Shown: positions 1 through 6,564 of the stretch, one piece after another
How positions within the stretch are numbered: position 1 is the first letter of the stretch
Layout of the letters: every line of letters begins with the position of its first letter
From: Planctomycetales bacterium
Lineage (GTDB): Bacteria > Planctomycetota > Phycisphaerae > SM23-33
Length of the DNA stretch: 13,261 bases
NCBI GenBank assembly: GCA_030631125.1
Contig: DAOVLS010000031.1
Coordinates: forward strand, 1 to 13,261
Direction: 5' to 3'
Made by a program: the position numbers and the translations under genes
The notes under the pieces: generated by a model
What the model was told of the DNA's origin: nothing
Databases searched by the model: none
Seen by the model: the letters and a program-made list of their open reading frames with translations, nothing else

Positions 1-1
1 T

Positions 2-247
2 CTGGAAGACCTGCGGAAAACGCGGAACACTCTTGCGCACGATTTTTTCCTGACCGTGGCGACCGACCTTCGGACGTCACGGGGACGGGAGCATGCGGTA
101 GCAGAGATGAAGCGGATAACTAGCGTTCTCACCAAGGGGCATGAGTTCTTTCGGAACGTCCTTGACGCCTACGGTAAGGACTTCGACATCGATTACGACG
201 GTATTCTCAGGAAACTGCTAAACGAGACCGCTTGCGATGCCGAATAG
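2..247 (+). CDS. HEPN-like protein, C-terminal part (5' end outside window)
   Basis: An open frame enters from the left edge (first full codon at base 2) and ends at TAG 245-247, so only the last 81 residues are visible. A GTG at 56 could be a start, but the frame is open upstream and the best motif lies before it. Residues 7-12 of the visible part read RNTLAH followed by DFF, which fits the RX4H signature of HEPN proteins (helical RNA-cleaving or nucleotide-binding domains common in toxin-antitoxin and defence loci). The rest is charged, predicted helical sequence with no membrane segment or signal peptide. The motif and helical character are seen; RNase or toxin activity is inference. No partner gene can be assigned because the upstream side is missing. 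Sureness is good that it is coding, moderate for the family. Confidence 0.6.
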   Translation: MEDLRKTRNTLAHDFFLTVATDLRTSRGREHAVAEMKRITSVLTKGHEFFRNVLDAYGKDFDIDYDGILRKLLNETACDAE

Positions 248-320
248 CGAATCTGGAATTACAGGGGAATTCAGTTGCAACGAGCGGTTGCCGGCGGGGT
301 TAGCAAAACAATATGTTTTT

Positions 321-349
321 TTGACATAAGCGGCTTAGTAGGCTATTTA
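321..349 (+). promoter_or_regulatory. sigma70-type promoter for the downstream plus-strand genes
   Basis: TTGACA at 321-326 and TATTTA at 344-349 are separated by exactly 17 bp. This perfect -35 and acceptable -10 lie in the 240-bp gap after the HEPN-like gene, in an AT-rich stretch. The first start codon downstream is at 488, giving a leader of about 130 nt. It probably drives the 488 and 711 genes and could read on into holB, which follows after only 3 bp. Confidence 0.55.
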
Positions 350-487
350 TATCAAGGGTTCGAGACTGATTTGCCGAAGGGACCTATAAAGTAGCGACTT
401 ATCTTCTTTGGTGAGAACACCGTTCTATGCTACTATACAGCAGTAAGGTAGAGTATATGGGCCAGGCGACAATACAGGGGCATATCC

Positions 488-730
488 ATGGCAACCAAAG
501 CTTTTGAGCAGGCTGTTGAGCTTGCAACGGGGATATCTGTTGAAGTTCTTCGTGATACTCCCGTGGACGAGCGTCGGTCAACTATTGAACGCGCCTTGGG
601 AAGGCCGCTTCGTTTTCCAAGCCGTTTTCCCCTCATCGGTCGAGGAAACGTGCTTCGCGATCGCGCGATCTCGCACGATGAAGTGGAAAAACAGTTCATG
701 AGGGCAATCCATGGCAAGCAGAAAACCTAA
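488..730 (+). CDS. hypothetical small basic protein, 80 aa
   Basis: Not recognised as a named family. The 80-residue product has an acidic/helical N-terminus (residues 1-25), a central Arg/Pro-rich stretch with the compact phrase FPLIGRGN at about residues 47-54, and a C-terminal charged helix. There is no signal peptide, membrane segment or Cys cluster, so it is probably cytoplasmic. The start ATG at 488 has only a weak purine stretch (GGGG) upstream. The last 20 bp overlap the start of the next gene, which points to translational coupling and a shared function. Codon use is more AT-rich than holB downstream, consistent with an acquired accessory pair. A small regulator or partner for the membrane-anchored protein that follows is possible but unproven. 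Confidence 0.6.
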   Translation: MATKAFEQAVELATGISVEVLRDTPVDERRSTIERALGRPLRFPSRFPLIGRGNVLRDRAISHDEVEKQFMRAIHGKQKT

Positions 731-1310
731 GACCTTCCATGATCTATTTGAATTCTACTACGAGGATTTTAAACTACTTTACGGCCATGTTCAGTCTCTG
801 AACGAATCTCCCATAGAGATGTTATTTGAGATCAATGCTGCATTTGATCATCTGTCGCGGCATTGGCACTATAAACAGGACGAGGAAGAAGTTGTTAATT
901 CGGTTTCTGCGCATTTAAAGCGAGGGTGCTTCGACGCCTTTAAGATAATCGTTCGCGATACTGTCGATCACTACAATGAGCTTCGGCGGATCGATACGAG
1001 TATTATCGACAACGGTGATTTTGACAGGGAAATGCTACAATTGGTCGCTGAAATTGAGTCTGGGGCAATGACCGCCAGACAGGCCGAGGGGGACTCAAGA
1101 GACGAAAAGACTTGGCACAAAGCCTATGAGCTCTGGGAACCCGTCTACATTAACTGCGTCAAATTTGACAAAAAATATTATTTGAACAGGAAGGTTGAGT
1201 GGGCTCGCCGCAAGCAACGTTGGCGCCCATGGCGACACCGGATCGAAGGTGTTATCCTCGGCATTCTGGCAGGGCTGATTGTGTGGTGGTTAACCTCGCT
1301 CGGTTCCTGA
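711..1310 (+). CDS. hypothetical helical protein with one C-terminal membrane helix, 199 aa
   Basis: Not recognised. Residues 1-175 look soluble and mostly helical, rich in His, Lys, Asp and aromatic residues, with a conspicuous stretch HLKRGCFDAFK near residue 70. A strongly basic run (RRKQRWRPWRHR) follows around 165-178, then a hydrophobic helix at about 180-196 (GVILGILAGLIVWWL) and a very short tail. This is a tail-anchored layout: a cytosolic domain, a positive-inside patch, then one membrane anchor. The gene overlaps the 80-aa gene by 20 bp and ends 3 bp before holB, so all three are probably co-transcribed. The AT-rich codon choice contrasts with the GC-rich holB, suggesting acquisition. 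A membrane-acting effector paired with the small protein upstream is one possibility; the sequence alone does not establish it. Confidence 0.7.
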   Translation: MASRKPKTFHDLFEFYYEDFKLLYGHVQSLNESPIEMLFEINAAFDHLSRHWHYKQDEEEVVNSVSAHLKRGCFDAFKIIVRDTVDHYNELRRIDTSIIDNGDFDREMLQLVAEIESGAMTARQAEGDSRDEKTWHKAYELWEPVYINCVKFDKKYYLNRKVEWARRKQRWRPWRHRIEGVILGILAGLIVWWLTSLGS

Positions 1311-1313
1311 ATT

Positions 1314-2447
1314 ATGCCTGAATTACTTGACATAGTCGGACAGGATTCTGCGTTGGTGCAGTTGCAGCGGGCGGCGGCGGGCGGGCGCCGGCCTCATGCC
1401 TATATCTTCGCGGGCGCTGAAGGCGTCGGCCGGCGGACGACCGCCGTTGAACTCGCCAAACTCCTGCTGTGCGAAAGTCCGTCGGAGCGACCCAACAGAG
1501 GCCGATTCGCCGCGATGGACGACGATTTTCCGCTCCGCCAGGCCTGTCGGCGGTGCGACTCCTGCCGGACCATCTCGGCTGGGACAAATCCCGATTTCCA
1601 ACTGGTCTATAAGGAACTCGCCCGCTACCACGACGAGCAGAAGGTCCGCGATCGTGTCATGCAGAACCTTTCGATCGACGTGGTCCGCCAGTTTCTGATC
1701 GACCCGGCCTGGCGGGCGTCCGTCGGCGGGCGGGGCAAGGTATTCGTCGTCCGCGGCGCCGAGACGATGAGCGCCCCGGCCCAGAACGCCCTGCTCAAGA
1801 CACTGGAGGAACCGCCGAGGGACGTAACGATAATCCTTATCTGCACGAGTCCCGCCGAGTTGCTCCCGACGACCCGAAGCCGCTGCCAACTGGTCCGCTT
1901 CGGACCGCTTCCGGTCGATTTCGTCGCCGACGTTCTAATAAAGGACGGTGTTGAGCCAACCGAGGCGAATTTCTGGGCTATGCTGACCGGCGGGTCGATA
2001 GGTCTGGCCGGGCGCCGGGCCGGCGAAAAACTGTACCAATTCAAGAAATCGCTCGTCGAAGAACTCGCACGTGCCGACGCGACCGCCGCCCTGGCCGAAA
2101 TGCTGGTCAAAGCCACGGAAAAACTCGCCCGAAAACTCCGCACACGGGATAAAGACCTCGCCACGTCGCTGTCCAATCGCCAGGCCGCGCAGGTCTTTCT
2201 GGGATTAATCTCCAGTGTCTATCACGACTCGCTGACCTCGGCAACCGGCGCCGCCGGCCCACTCGTCCACGCCGACCAACCCGACGCCGTCGCCGCAATC
2301 GCCGAGAGATTCGACCCGACCGAACTGGCCGACATCCTCGCGCAACTCGCCCGCTGCGAACAACTCCTCTGGCGAAACGTCAACGCAAAACTACTCTGGG
2401 ACAACGTCGCGGTAACCTGCACATCAGCCGCGACACTGGAAGTCTGA
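1314..2447 (+). CDS. holB: DNA polymerase III subunit delta' (clamp-loader ATPase fold)
   Basis: Delta' is the rigid arm of the clamp loader, which places the sliding beta clamp on primed DNA; it acts with delta and the DnaX subunits at the replication fork. The N-terminus carries the family phrase VGQ (8-10) and a degenerate Walker A, GAEGVGRRT (34-42). Arg replaces the catalytic Lys there, as expected for a delta' that does not hydrolyse ATP. A zinc-binding module follows with C53, C78, C81 and C84. KVFVV (142-146), the LLKTLEEPP helix (160-168) and SRC (189-191) are the conserved RFC-type motifs. The helical C-terminal domain (about 215-377) is more divergent. The 377-aa length is within the usual range. 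The ATG at 1314 lies 3 bp after the upstream stop codon with no clear Shine-Dalgarno, suggesting coupled translation. The usual neighbour tmk is absent; two accessory genes sit in its place. Confidence 0.88.
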   Translation: MPELLDIVGQDSALVQLQRAAAGGRRPHAYIFAGAEGVGRRTTAVELAKLLLCESPSERPNRGRFAAMDDDFPLRQACRRCDSCRTISAGTNPDFQLVYKELARYHDEQKVRDRVMQNLSIDVVRQFLIDPAWRASVGGRGKVFVVRGAETMSAPAQNALLKTLEEPPRDVTIILICTSPAELLPTTRSRCQLVRFGPLPVDFVADVLIKDGVEPTEANFWAMLTGGSIGLAGRRAGEKLYQFKKSLVEELARADATAALAEMLVKATEKLARKLRTRDKDLATSLSNRQAAQVFLGLISSVYHDSLTSATGAAGPLVHADQPDAVAAIAERFDPTELADILAQLARCEQLLWRNVNAKLLWDNVAVTCTSAATLEV

Positions 2448-2513
2448 GCAGACGCCGAGTATCCTGTGCGCTATCCTGCTGCGAAAAAATTATCGCGAAT
2501 GATATAAGGTTCG

Positions 2514-4655
2514 ATGATGAAACATTTTTTCCGGTCAATCAGATACCTCTGGCCTTATCGCGTCCGTCTGGCTGCGGCTATGGCGTGCGTGGTTTTTATC
2601 ATGCTGCTCTGGGCCGGCGGGCTGGGAGCGCTGCTTCCGGGCGTCAAGATACTCATTTCCGACGAAGGTCTGCACGATTGGGCGTGGCGGTCAATGACCG
2701 AGGACAGGCTCGACGCAAAAGTTGTCGCTCGCGTAATTCGGGGCGAGCACCATTTCGGCGACAAGAGGCTGGACGTTACCGATTACCTGGACGTGGTGAA
2801 ACTGGACAAAAAAACCTCCGCAGCCGAGGCGGGTTTGCAGGAGACGGAGTGGCTTGTAGGCCTGTCCGACGAGAACGGCGAGTCGCAATTCCTCAATGCC
2901 TGCGAACTGGCGAAGGTAATCGGCAAAACCCCCGCCGAACAGAAAATCAACCTTCTCGTCTATGACCCGCACACCCGCACCGGCAGAGTAATCCAAAACA
3001 TCCCTTTGGAAGATGCCGGCTACCTTTCTCGCCTGCTTGGCGCGCTGTCCGACAGGCTGCCGTACGACCAGTACACGCTGCTGTTGATACTCCTGGGATT
3101 CGGTATCGTCGTTACGATTCTGCGTGATATTTTTCGGTTTGTGCAGGAGTACCTGGTCCAATCGGCGGTCTATCGCGGGCTGATGGACCTGCGGTGTGAC
3201 AACTACAACGTCGTGCTGCACCTTCCGACGACTTTCTTCTCCGAAAAGGGCGTTACCGACTCGATGAGCCGGTTCATCCACGACACGGGCGAGTTGGCGC
3301 GCGGGCAGATTACGCTGTTCGGAAAGACGCTCGTCGAGCCGGGAAAACTCATCGGCTCATTCGCGGTGGCCATGTGCCTGTCCTGGCGTCTGACGCTGCT
3401 GACGATGGTGGTAGGTCCGCCGGCATTCTTCGTCATCCGCAAGTTCGGAAAGATCATGAAACGCGCCTCCCGTCGGGCGCTGGAATCATGGTCGGACATT
3501 CTCGGCGTCCTCGAAGAAACCCTCAGCGGCATCCGCGTCGTCAAGACCTACACGATGGAAGGGGCGGAACGAAGGCGTTTCTTCCGCGTCAACCGCGCGC
3601 TGCTCAAGGAACAGTGGCGTATGGCGGCCATTGATTCTGCCACTTCTCCGGCCGTCGAGGCGATCGGAATAATCGCAGCCATGGTCGCTGTGGCAGTGGC
3701 TGGGTACTGGGTAATCAATCACCCGGACGTTATGGACCAGGGGCGTTTCCTGGCGCTGATGGCGTGCCTGGCGGCGATGTTCGACCCGGTCAGAAAACTC
3801 GCCCACGTCAACACGCGGTTCCAGCGGGCGGACGCTGCTGCCAAAAGAGTCTTTGAACTCCAGGACCAGCCTGTCGAAAAAATCGTCCGAAACGCGCCGC
3901 CGCTGCCGCGGCACAGTCAGAGCATCGAATTCAGAAGCATCTCCTTCCGCTACCCAAGCGCCGCTGACGACGCGCTCAAGGACGTCAGCCTGACAATCCC
4001 CGCCGGTCAGACGCTGGCAATCGTCGGACCCAACGGCTGCGGGAAAACCACGCTCGTGTCGCTGCTGCCCAGACTGCTCGACCCGACGACGGGGCAGGTG
4101 CTCATCGACGGCGCAGACGTCGGCGAACACTCCATCCGCTCGCTCCGCCGGCAGATCGGAATCGTTACACAGGATTCGGTCATCTTTCACGCATCCATCG
4201 GCGAGAACATCGCCTACGGTAAACGCCGGCCCGCGCCGGGCGAAGTAGAATCGGCCGCTAAAAAAGCCTTCGTCGATGAATTCGTCGCGGAAATGCCCGA
4301 CGGGTACGAAACAATAGTCGGCGAGCACGGCTCGACGCTGTCGGGCGGGCAGAAGCAGCGAATCGCCATCGCCAGGGCCATTCTGCGCGACCCTGCCATA
4401 CTCATCTTCGACGAAGCCACCAGTCAGATCGACCCCGACAGCGAACAGAAAATCCACCGTGCCCTGGCCGACTTCCGCAAGGGCCGGACCACGCTGCTTA
4501 TCGCCCATCGTCTCTCGACCGTCCTGGAAGCGGACCGCATCGCCGTAATGGACGCCGGCAGGATCATCGACACAGGCACACACGCCGAACTGCTCGACCG
4601 CTGCGACCCGTACCGCCAACTCTACCAAAGCCAGTTCGCACCAAAAGGAGAATAG
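2514..4655 (+). CDS. MsbA-type ABC exporter with PDZ-like insertion between TM1 and TM2
   Basis: A fused half-transporter (membrane domain plus ATPase) of the lipid/multidrug exporter group, expected to work as a homodimer in the cytoplasmic membrane. TM1 is at about 17-43. The other membrane helices lie near 186-206, 273-308 (two), 383-402 and 411-427. The nucleotide-binding domain (about 470-710) is complete: Walker A GPNGCGKT (505-512), Q-loop Q553, signature LSGGQ (609-613), Walker B AILIFDE (628-634), and H665 in the H-loop. Residues ~45-185 form a long extracytoplasmic insertion. Its middle (~90-165), with TSAAEAGLQ and a following strand/helix pattern, resembles a PDZ domain. ATG occurs at 2514 and 2517; AAGG at 2506-2509 suits the second slightly better. 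The last ~94 bp recur downstream of hepT. Substrate unknown; lipid or glycolipid export is the default guess. Confidence 0.88.
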   Translation: MMKHFFRSIRYLWPYRVRLAAAMACVVFIMLLWAGGLGALLPGVKILISDEGLHDWAWRSMTEDRLDAKVVARVIRGEHHFGDKRLDVTDYLDVVKLDKKTSAAEAGLQETEWLVGLSDENGESQFLNACELAKVIGKTPAEQKINLLVYDPHTRTGRVIQNIPLEDAGYLSRLLGALSDRLPYDQYTLLLILLGFGIVVTILRDIFRFVQEYLVQSAVYRGLMDLRCDNYNVVLHLPTTFFSEKGVTDSMSRFIHDTGELARGQITLFGKTLVEPGKLIGSFAVAMCLSWRLTLLTMVVGPPAFFVIRKFGKIMKRASRRALESWSDILGVLEETLSGIRVVKTYTMEGAERRRFFRVNRALLKEQWRMAAIDSATSPAVEAIGIIAAMVAVAVAGYWVINHPDVMDQGRFLALMACLAAMFDPVRKLAHVNTRFQRADAAAKRVFELQDQPVEKIVRNAPPLPRHSQSIEFRSISFRYPSAADDALKDVSLTIPAGQTLAIVGPNGCGKTTLVSLLPRLLDPTTGQVLIDGADVGEHSIRSLRRQIGIVTQDSVIFHASIGENIAYGKRRPAPGEVESAAKKAFVDEFVAEMPDGYETIVGEHGSTLSGGQKQRIAIARAILRDPAILIFDEATSQIDPDSEQKIHRALADFRKGRTTLLIAHRLSTVLEADRIAVMDAGRIIDTGTHAELLDRCDPYRQLYQSQFAPKGE
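4554..4647 (+). repeat. direct repeat, copy 1 (3' end of the ABC exporter gene)
   Basis: This stretch inside the ABC gene, coding from residue A681 to the end region, recurs at 5501-5594 with a constant offset of 947 bp. Bases 4566-4647 match 5513-5594 without a mismatch (82 bp). Bases 4554-4565 differ at only three positions (4559, 4562, 4565), all third codon positions and all silent. The two copies bracket the mntA-hepT module. Confidence 0.95.
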
Positions 4656-4740
4656 CCCGGCCGAAAGAAAAGCATGGGGGAAACCCAGGTAACGCCCCCT
4701 GTTGCCACTGTTTCACGACACCTCTCATAACAGCGTAACA

Positions 4741-4761
4741 GCGATGATTCTAATTCATCGC
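4741..4761. other. small inverted repeat between the ABC gene and mntA
   Basis: GCGATGA (4741-4747) and TCATCGC (4755-4761) form a 7-bp perfect inverted repeat with a 7-nt loop. It lies 86 bp after the ABC stop codon and about 80 bp before the mntA -10 box. There is no following T-run, so it is a weak candidate for a terminator or protein-binding site. The rest of the 215-bp gap (4656-4870) shows no gene. Confidence 0.35.
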
Positions 4762-4839
4762 ACCCGCTTCCGCACTCAATATCTGTCGCTGCCAACCCCG
4801 CTATCTATAACGGCTGATGAAATCCCGATGGTTTTTCGA

Positions 4840-4862
4840 TATAATTCTTACTACCGAAGGAG
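4840..4862 (+). promoter_or_regulatory. -10 box and Shine-Dalgarno of the mntA-hepT operon
   Basis: A consensus TATAAT lies at 4840-4845, without a convincing -35 at normal spacing. AAGGAG follows at 4857-4862, 8 nt before the ATG at 4871. A transcript starting near 4852 would have a short leader. Both sites fall inside the longer open frame that begins at 4817, so they argue for 4871 as the real start of mntA. Confidence 0.6.
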
Positions 4863-4870
4863 AGCAAATT

Positions 4871-5173
4871 ATGACCGTTCAGATAGACACAGAATCGGAC
4901 AAGATAACCGATTTTTGCCGGAAGCACCACATTCGCAGACTGGCCCTGTTCGGCTCGGTCCTGCGTGATGATTTCTCCGCCGACAGCGACGTTGACGTAC
5001 TGGTCGAGTTCGACCCGCAGCACGTGCCGGGGTTGATTCGACTGGGAGGAATGGCCCAGGACCTCTCGGACATACTGGCTGGACGAAAGGTCGATCTGCT
5101 GACCGCCGAGGACATCAGCGATTATTTCCGCGACGACGTGCTGGCTGCCGCAGAGGTACAATATGAAGAATGA
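4871..5173 (+). CDS. mntA: MntA-type nucleotidyltransferase antitoxin
   Basis: A 100-aa minimal nucleotidyltransferase. In the characterised MntA-HepT systems, MntA neutralises the HEPN toxin by adding AMP units to a tyrosine near its active site. The sequence shows the GSX10DXD active-site pattern exactly: G28-S29, then D40 and D42 (SDVDVLVEF), with a third acidic residue at D75 in KVDLLT. Residues 1-20 form the usual helix before the LALFGSV strand. An in-frame upstream ATG at 4817 exists, but the Shine-Dalgarno at 4857-4862 and the TATAAT at 4840 favour 4871, which also gives normal family length. The gene overlaps hepT by 11 bp, the standard order and coupling for this module. The pair sits between two copies of the ABC gene's 3' end, suggesting arrival by insertion. 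Confidence 0.9.
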   Translation: MTVQIDTESDKITDFCRKHHIRRLALFGSVLRDDFSADSDVDVLVEFDPQHVPGLIRLGGMAQDLSDILAGRKVDLLTAEDISDYFRDDVLAAAEVQYEE

Positions 5174-5513
5174 TGATCTATTCAGGTTCCGGCACATGCT
5201 GGATTCGGCAAGAGAGGCCGAAGACATAAGCCGGGGAAAATCCCGAAGCGACCTTGACTCGGACAGGGTTATATGCCTGGCGATCGTCCGACTGATGGAA
5301 ATCATCGGCGAAGCCGCTTACAACATCTCATCCAAAACAAGGGAACAATTCCCCTCCATCCCCTGGCCGGGAATTATCAACATGCGACACCGCCTCGTAC
5401 ACGGCTACTATAAGATCAATCTGGATATCGTCTGGAAAACACTCCAGGAAGACTTGCCCCCGCTGATTAAAGCGCTGGAGAAAATCCTCAGCCGGGAGTG
5501 GCCGGGAGAATAA
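5163..5513 (+). CDS. hepT: HepT-type HEPN toxin (ribonuclease)
   Basis: A 116-aa all-helical HEPN protein, the toxin of the MntA-HepT pair, expected to cleave RNA as a dimer when not AMPylated. The catalytic RX4HXY motif is intact: R75, H80 and Y82 (RHRLVHGYY). Y82 is the equivalent of the tyrosine AMPylated by MntA in studied systems. The upstream helix contains MEIIGEAAYNIS (about 45-56), a typical HepT segment, and IPWPGIINMR leads into the motif. All key residues are present, so it is probably active. The ATG at 5163 overlaps the end of mntA. The stop codon TAA (5511-5513) lies inside the second copy of the ABC 3' end. The last few codons (WPGE) are therefore read, in another frame, from DNA homologous to the transporter gene. 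Confidence 0.9.
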   Translation: MKNDDLFRFRHMLDSAREAEDISRGKSRSDLDSDRVICLAIVRLMEIIGEAAYNISSKTREQFPSIPWPGIINMRHRLVHGYYKINLDIVWKTLQEDLPPLIKALEKILSREWPGE

Positions 5514-5599
5514 TCGACACAGGCACACACGCCGAACTGCTCGACCGCTGCGACCCGTACCGCCAACTCTACCAAAGCCAGTTCGCACCAAAAGAGTAA
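5501..5599 (+). pseudogene. ABC exporter 3'-end remnant (direct repeat, copy 2)
   Basis: The second copy of the ABC gene's terminal segment. Read in the transporter frame it gives AGRIIDTGTH at the beginning and QSQFAPKE at the end, then TAA at 5597-5599, so the coding end including a stop is preserved. The only differences from copy 1 before the tail are three silent third-position changes near the left boundary. A one-base difference after 5594 changes the ending from PKGE to PKE. It has no start codon or ribosome site and overlaps the last 13 bases of hepT, so it is not an independent gene. Confidence 0.85.
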
Positions 5600-5610
5600 T
5601 GTCCCCGGGT

Positions 5611-6351
5611 TTAGTAGTGCGTCATTTGTGGGCCGAACTGGTCCAGGAACTTCTGGTTGTGTTCCGGGCGCTCAACGCACCAGATCGGCGGAATCTGTCC
5701 TCTTGAAGCGAATATCTCTCCGACCCTTATGGCCAGACAGTTGATCACGTAGGCGTGCAGGAGCGTGGCAGTACCCCCTGCCTTTCCGGGGAGATTGTCC
5801 AGCGGGACCACCGTCTCCGACGGCGCCACTTTGATGTCGATAACGATGTCCGCAACTTCGTAGAGGAGTTTTCCGCCGGGATGCCTCCCTTTCTGGTCGG
5901 CGGGCACTTGTTTTGAGTAGTCCGGCGCTGTCAGCGCGATTGTCGTGGCTTTCAGTTCGCGCGCGCGTATGGCGGACTGCACCGCGCAGGCGTTGAATCC
6001 ATAGGCATTGAAGATGACCAGCACATCTGCCTCGCCCAGACGATAATAGTCCAGGACGGCGTCCGCATGGCCTGGCTGATGCTCAAGGAGTGTGGCCAGG
6101 CGCGCGCCGACGTTCGCGGACAAAGCAATATCGAGATAAGGTCGAATGGGGATTAATCCGCCCTTACGGTAAAACATTTCTTCCGCGCCGATGTATGAAT
6201 GCACGCCCGTACCGTACGCGTGGATTGCCCTGCCGCTTTGGATTCTATCGGCCATCGCATGGGCGGCCTTGTCGATGTTATCGCGTTCTTCCTCGTGGAT
6301 ACGCCGAATGCAATCGAGCACATGTTCGTAAAACAAAGATAATCCGTCCAC
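5611..6351 (-). CDS. SIS-domain protein, UPF0309-like
   Basis: SIS domains bind phosphosugars in isomerases, regulators and the MurNAc-6-phosphate etherase MurQ. This 246-aa form matches the UPF0309 layout. An N-terminal helix with FYEHVLDCI is followed by a glycine turn GTGVHS (47-52), then AEEMFYRKGGL (56-66). The second SIS strand-turn is FNAYGFNA (114-121), and TAPDYS is at 141-146. As I recall the family, the second turn normally reads close to NSGRN; here the Ser is replaced (NAYGFN), which could alter phosphate binding. The longer frame begins with TTG at 6372, but AAGGAG at 6359-6364 is 7 nt before GTG 6351-6349, so I chose that GTG. It is the last gene of the minus-strand cluster, convergent with hepT. 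Precise reaction unknown. Confidence 0.8.
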   Translation of the reverse strand: MDGLSLFYEHVLDCIRRIHEEERDNIDKAAHAMADRIQSGRAIHAYGTGVHSYIGAEEMFYRKGGLIPIRPYLDIALSANVGARLATLLEHQPGHADAVLDYYRLGEADVLVIFNAYGFNACAVQSAIRARELKATTIALTAPDYSKQVPADQKGRHPGGKLLYEVADIVIDIKVAPSETVVPLDNLPGKAGGTATLLHAYVINCLAIRVGEIFASRGQIPPIWCVERPEHNQKFLDQFGPQMTHY

Positions 6352-6358
6352 TGGTACT

Positions 6359-6364
6359 CTCCTT
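6359..6364 (-). promoter_or_regulatory. ribosome binding site fixing the SIS gene start
   Basis: CTCCTT on the plus strand is AAGGAG on the coding strand, 7 nt from GTG 6351-6349. It lies inside the longer TTG-initiated frame (6372), which would otherwise add seven unsupported residues. Confidence 0.75.
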
Positions 6365-6432
6365 GAAATCAAACTACGTTTAACGTTATTTCCGTCAAAT
6401 ACCGTTTTAGAGCATATAGCAAAAAGAAATTT

Positions 6433-6527
6433 ACCGCAGAGACCGCAGAAACCGCAGAGAAAAGAAACAAAAAAGTATTTTTATTTGTTCTCTGCGACCT
6501 GCCTACCGGCAGGTAGGTCTCTGCGGT
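6433..6527. repeat. palindromic interspersed repeat (REP-like) between larA and the SIS gene
   Basis: The outer arms ACCGCAGAGACC (6433-6444) and GGTCTCTGCGGT (6516-6527) are a perfect 12-bp inverted repeat. A second pair, CGCAGAGAA (6453-6461) with TTCTCTGCG (6489-6497), nests inside. The unit CCGCAGA recurs three times in the left arm. Beside the right arm is an independent hairpin, ACCTGCC (6497-6503) / GGCAGGT (6508-6514). It competes with CCTACC (6502-6507) / GGTAGG (6512-6517), so the RNA could switch between two folds. The AT-rich centre (6462-6488) has no gene. It looks like a small mobile palindromic element. It lies between two genes of one strand and may separate their transcripts. 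Confidence 0.75.
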
Positions 6528-6564
6528 TCATTTTGTTATGGTCTCTTATAAGAACTGCGTTCGT

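Noticed and set aside
433..717. 94-aa minus-strand frame opposite the 80-aa gene
   Set aside because: It has no ribosome site and a low-complexity Ser/Arg composition; the plus-strand pair with overlap and promoter explains the region.
3486..4628. 380-aa open frame on the minus strand opposite the ABC gene
   Set aside because: It lies wholly antisense to a complete ABC exporter with all motifs; the composition is a GC-driven shadow with no recognisable domain or ribosome site.
4817..4870. N-terminal extension of mntA from ATG 4817
   Set aside because: The extension contains the TATAAT box and the Shine-Dalgarno of the shorter start, and it exceeds the usual family length.
6433..6527. CRISPR-like short repeats (CCGCAGA units)
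   Set aside because: The units are too short and unevenly spaced, with no spacers and no cas genes; they are arms of a palindromic element.
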